Positions 14,939 through 16,799 of a stretch of 16,799 nt of DNA are shown here, piece after piece. Made by a program: the position numbers and the translations under genes. The notes beneath the pieces are model-generated. The model was given only the letters and a program-made list of their open reading frames with translations, had not been told where the DNA came from and made no database searches. Each line of letters begins with the position of its first letter. Position 1 is the first letter of the stretch. The DNA comes from an uncultured Romboutsia sp. (GTDB lineage: Bacteria > Bacillota > Clostridia > Peptostreptococcales > Peptostreptococcaceae): NCBI GenBank assembly GCA_937907205.1, contig CALESE010000193.1, positions 1 through 16,799 of the forward strand, in the 5' to 3' direction.

Positions 14939-16169
14939 TAAAATAATAATAAATACGATATATCAGGATAAATTACCAAAAGCAAAATATCTTAAGAATA
15001 GTGAGAGGTACCCTAATATTACAGAGTACCTCTTTACTAGATTTGAATATATAGATTCTTTAAAAGAATCACTTGATAGAATAAAATATAATAAAGAGAT
15101 TAGGCCAATATGTAAAGAATGTGGAAATAAAGTAAAATATCTTGGTCTTAATAAAGGGCATTTACTATATCAAAGTTTTTGTTGTTCAAAATGTTCAAAT
15201 TCAAATAAATTAAAACAACAAAAAACAAAAGAAACTTGTTTGAAAAGATATGGAGTTGACAATCCATGGAAAAATGAAGTAATTAAAGAAAAATGTAATA
15301 AATCAAAAGTTTTAAATTGTCAATTAAAATATGGTGTTGACAATGTAATGCAAATTGATGAAGTAAAACAAAAATCCATTGAAACCCAACACAACACAAA
15401 TAAATTAAAATATGGGGTAAATAGTGTCTTTAGCATACCTGAGATTCATAAAAAATGTGAAAAACAATATAAAGAAACTTGTTTGAAAAAATATGGAGTT
15501 GACAATTATAGCAAGACAGATGAATTTATAGATAAAATAAAGAAAACTAACCAAAAAAGATATGGTGTTGACTTTTCTTGGCAATATGATGGAATAAAAG
15601 AAAAGATAAAATATTCATATAAAGAAACTTGTTTGAAAAAATATGGAGTTGACAATTATAGCAAGACAGATGAATTTATAAATAAAATAAAGAAAACTAA
15701 CCAAGAAAGATATGGTGTTGACTTTTCTTGGCAAGCACATTTCGTAAGAGAAAAAATTTATGGTACTAAATTAACTAATTGTACATTCAATACTTCTATA
15801 CCAGAAGAAAGCCTTTATAAAATACTTTGTGCAAAATATGGTTCATCTGATATTATAAGACAATACAAATGTGAAAGATATCCATTCAATTGTGACTTCT
15901 ATATCAAATCTTTAGATACTTTTATAGAATTACAAGGTATGTGGACACATGGTCCTCATCCATACAATCCAAATTCTATTAAAGACCAAGTTAAGTTGCA
16001 ACGATGGCAATCAAAAGCAAACAATGGATCAAGATTTTATAAGAATGCTATAAAAGTTTGGACAATATCAGACCCAAACAAAAGAAAAATTGCAAAAGAA
16101 AATCATTTGAACTATATAGAGGTATTTGATAGTAATTTTGAAATTCTATATAATTTATCTATATTATAG
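14925..16169 (+). CDS. Free-standing homing endonuclease 2 (Zn finger, seven YGV repeats, PD-(D/E)XK/Vsr-like nuclease)
   Basis: 414 residues with the same plan as the endonuclease at 12265-13395. A Cys finger (CKEC at 63-66, CCSKC at 86-90) is followed by seven [K/R]YGV[D/N] modules (Tyr-Gly at about 109, 136, 163, 190, 213, 240, 263). The C-terminal nuclease has FNCDFYIKSLDTFIELQGMWTHG with Asp324, Glu335, Gln337 and His342, then PYNPNSIK as in the other copy. The start ATG lies within the last codons of the polymerase fragment (14-nt overlap), so it sits exactly at the split of the polymerase gene. Two modules are a near-identical DNA duplication. It ends in TAG. Likely intact and recently active, by inference. 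Confidence 0.78.
   Translation: MQNHDKIIINTIYQDKLPKAKYLKNSERYPNITEYLFTRFEYIDSLKESLDRIKYNKEIRPICKECGNKVKYLGLNKGHLLYQSFCCSKCSNSNKLKQQKTKETCLKRYGVDNPWKNEVIKEKCNKSKVLNCQLKYGVDNVMQIDEVKQKSIETQHNTNKLKYGVNSVFSIPEIHKKCEKQYKETCLKKYGVDNYSKTDEFIDKIKKTNQKRYGVDFSWQYDGIKEKIKYSYKETCLKKYGVDNYSKTDEFINKIKKTNQERYGVDFSWQAHFVREKIYGTKLTNCTFNTSIPEESLYKILCAKYGSSDIIRQYKCERYPFNCDFYIKSLDTFIELQGMWTHGPHPYNPNSIKDQVKLQRWQSKANNGSRFYKNAIKVWTISDPNKRKIAKENHLNYIEVFDSNFEILYNLSIL
15467..15734 (+). repeat. Near-identical tandem duplication inside homing endonuclease 2
   Basis: Bases 15467-15584 and 15617-15734 (118 nt each, period 150 nt = 50 codons) match at 116 of 118 positions; the differences are G/A at 15531/15681 and A/G at 15555/15705. 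The unit encodes a pair of YGV modules (KETCLKKYGVDNYSK and the KRYGVDFSWQ/ERYGVDFSWQ segment). The frame is preserved. Confidence 0.9.
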
Positions 16170-16264
16170 ATGTTCAAATCATAAATTCTTAGAACATGAA
16201 AAGAGTAAGTAGAAATTTGTAATCAGTAATCAAATCAGGTGTACATGCAATATTTGGCGGTACT

Positions 16265-16540
16265 ATGTATACAGTAAACTATATTCTTAATGAGAAAGAC
16301 AATACTGTACATAAAAACATTTTATGTCTTGTAGAAGTGTTGCCTGCTAAGAAAGATGATGAACTTATTGTAAGTTGTACACCGCATAATATGAAATTCT
16401 TCGAAATAAAAGAGAATGGAGAACCAGAACAGCTCTATCTTTGGAGTTGGGAATTCATGACAGATGAATTTAAGAAGAATTACAATTATGTAAATAATAC
16501 AATAAACAGATTATATAAGAAAGGAAAAATAAATGTTTAA
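16265..16540 (+). CDS. Hypothetical protein
   Basis: A 91-residue protein that I do not recognise. It has an alternating beta-type first half (MYTVNYILNEK; ILCLVEVLPAKKDDELIVSC) and a Trp/Tyr-containing helical second half (LYLWSWEFMTDEFKKNY). It carries no polymerase motif. The 95-nt gap before it, after the homing endonuclease, holds only a weak inverted repeat (ATGTTC at 16170, GAACAT at 16192). It overlaps the next gene by 8 nt. Confidence 0.6.
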   Translation: MYTVNYILNEKDNTVHKNILCLVEVLPAKKDDELIVSCTPHNMKFFEIKENGEPEQLYLWSWEFMTDEFKKNYNYVNNTINRLYKKGKINV

Positions 16541-16799
16541 GATATCAGAAATGGATCATTTTCACGATTGGTTGAAAAATGAACTTGATGCAATGATAGA
16601 CCAAAATGTTTCTATTAAAGTTCCTGAATTAATACCATCTCCAAGAGGATTTGGTGCTAGTATTGAACGAGTAGAACATATTGGTAAAGTGTTGAATTCA
16701 AGAGTAACATTGGTAGCGCCTAAGAATGTCAAATATCCAGTATATAAATGTGAATTGAGAATTCATAATAAAGATGGTAAGAAAGAATGGCTTACTTTG
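16533..16799 (+). CDS. Hypothetical protein, 3' end outside the window
   Basis: ATG at 16533 overlaps the end of the previous gene by 8 nt. 89 codons are open to the last base (MFKISEMDHFHDWLKNELDA at the start; KYPVYKCELRIHNKDGKKEW near the window end). The visible part has an acidic/aromatic N-terminal helix followed by beta-type segments. No domain was recognised, and it does not look like the missing polymerase half. Confidence 0.6.
   Translation, partial: MFKISEMDHFHDWLKNELDAMIDQNVSIKVPELIPSPRGFGASIERVEHIGKVLNSRVTLVAPKNVKYPVYKCELRIHNKDGKKEWLTL

Noticed and set aside
16170..16799. C-terminal half of the DNA polymerase directly after homing endonuclease 2
   Set aside because: I read the gap and both following ORFs for NSxYG, DTDS or fingers-helix similarity and found none.
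1..16799. CRISPR array, IS element or integrase
   Set aside because: No regularly spaced short repeats with unique spacers, no transposase or recombinase motif and no terminal inverted repeats were seen.

Overview
The window looks like part of the genome of a large tailed phage with T4-like replication genes, probably infecting a Bacteroidota host (Bacteroides/Prevotella type). The phage call rests on a T4 gp43-type family B DNA polymerase fragment, two free-standing homing endonucleases, a phage-style ThyX, an NAD+-dependent DNA ligase, a RecB-like nuclease and many small unknown genes packed with short gaps or overlaps. The host call is an inference. The sequence is very AT-rich, and the gene starts I checked are preceded by A/T-rich sequence rather than a GGAGG-type Shine-Dalgarno, as is usual in Bacteroidota. 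Stop usage (TAA, TGA and TAG all end genes) fits the standard bacterial code.

Layout. (1) 1-1125, rightward: the end of a Tyr/Asn/Gly/Ser-rich protein of unknown function that enters from outside the window, closed by a palindromic bidirectional terminator (1130-1151). (2) 1163-5138, leftward: a tight five-gene block read as PD-(D/E)XK nuclease, ADP-ribosyltransferase-like protein B, ThyX, ADP-ribosyltransferase-like protein A, P-loop kinase-like protein. (3) 5139-5348: a divergent, hairpin-rich control region. (4) 5349-9070, rightward: two unknown genes, LigA-type ligase, a Cys-cluster small protein, and a 92-residue small protein with its own terminator. (5) 9153-11814: a MoxR-like AAA+ ATPase, a GC-richer structured leader (about 10375-10464), and three unknown genes. 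(6) 11815-16169: an 89-residue gene between two copies of a 55-nt repeat, homing endonuclease 1, the N-terminal part of DNA polymerase (exonuclease plus palm motif A), and homing endonuclease 2. (7) 16265-16799: two small unknown genes, the last running off the window.

How the parts fit. Ligase, polymerase, nuclease and ThyX form a DNA replication and nucleotide supply set. The polymerase is split in the fingers domain. Its C-terminal half is absent from the remaining 1.86 kb of the window, and each side of the fragment abuts a related homing endonuclease. The two ADP-ribosyltransferase-like proteins are paralogous in their C-terminal halves, and at least one starts with a peptide resembling the capsid-targeting sequence of T4 internal proteins. 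This suggests effectors packaged in the head and injected with DNA, as T4 Alt is. That idea, the bistable RNA leader and the duplicated ligase C-terminus are the observations most worth following up.
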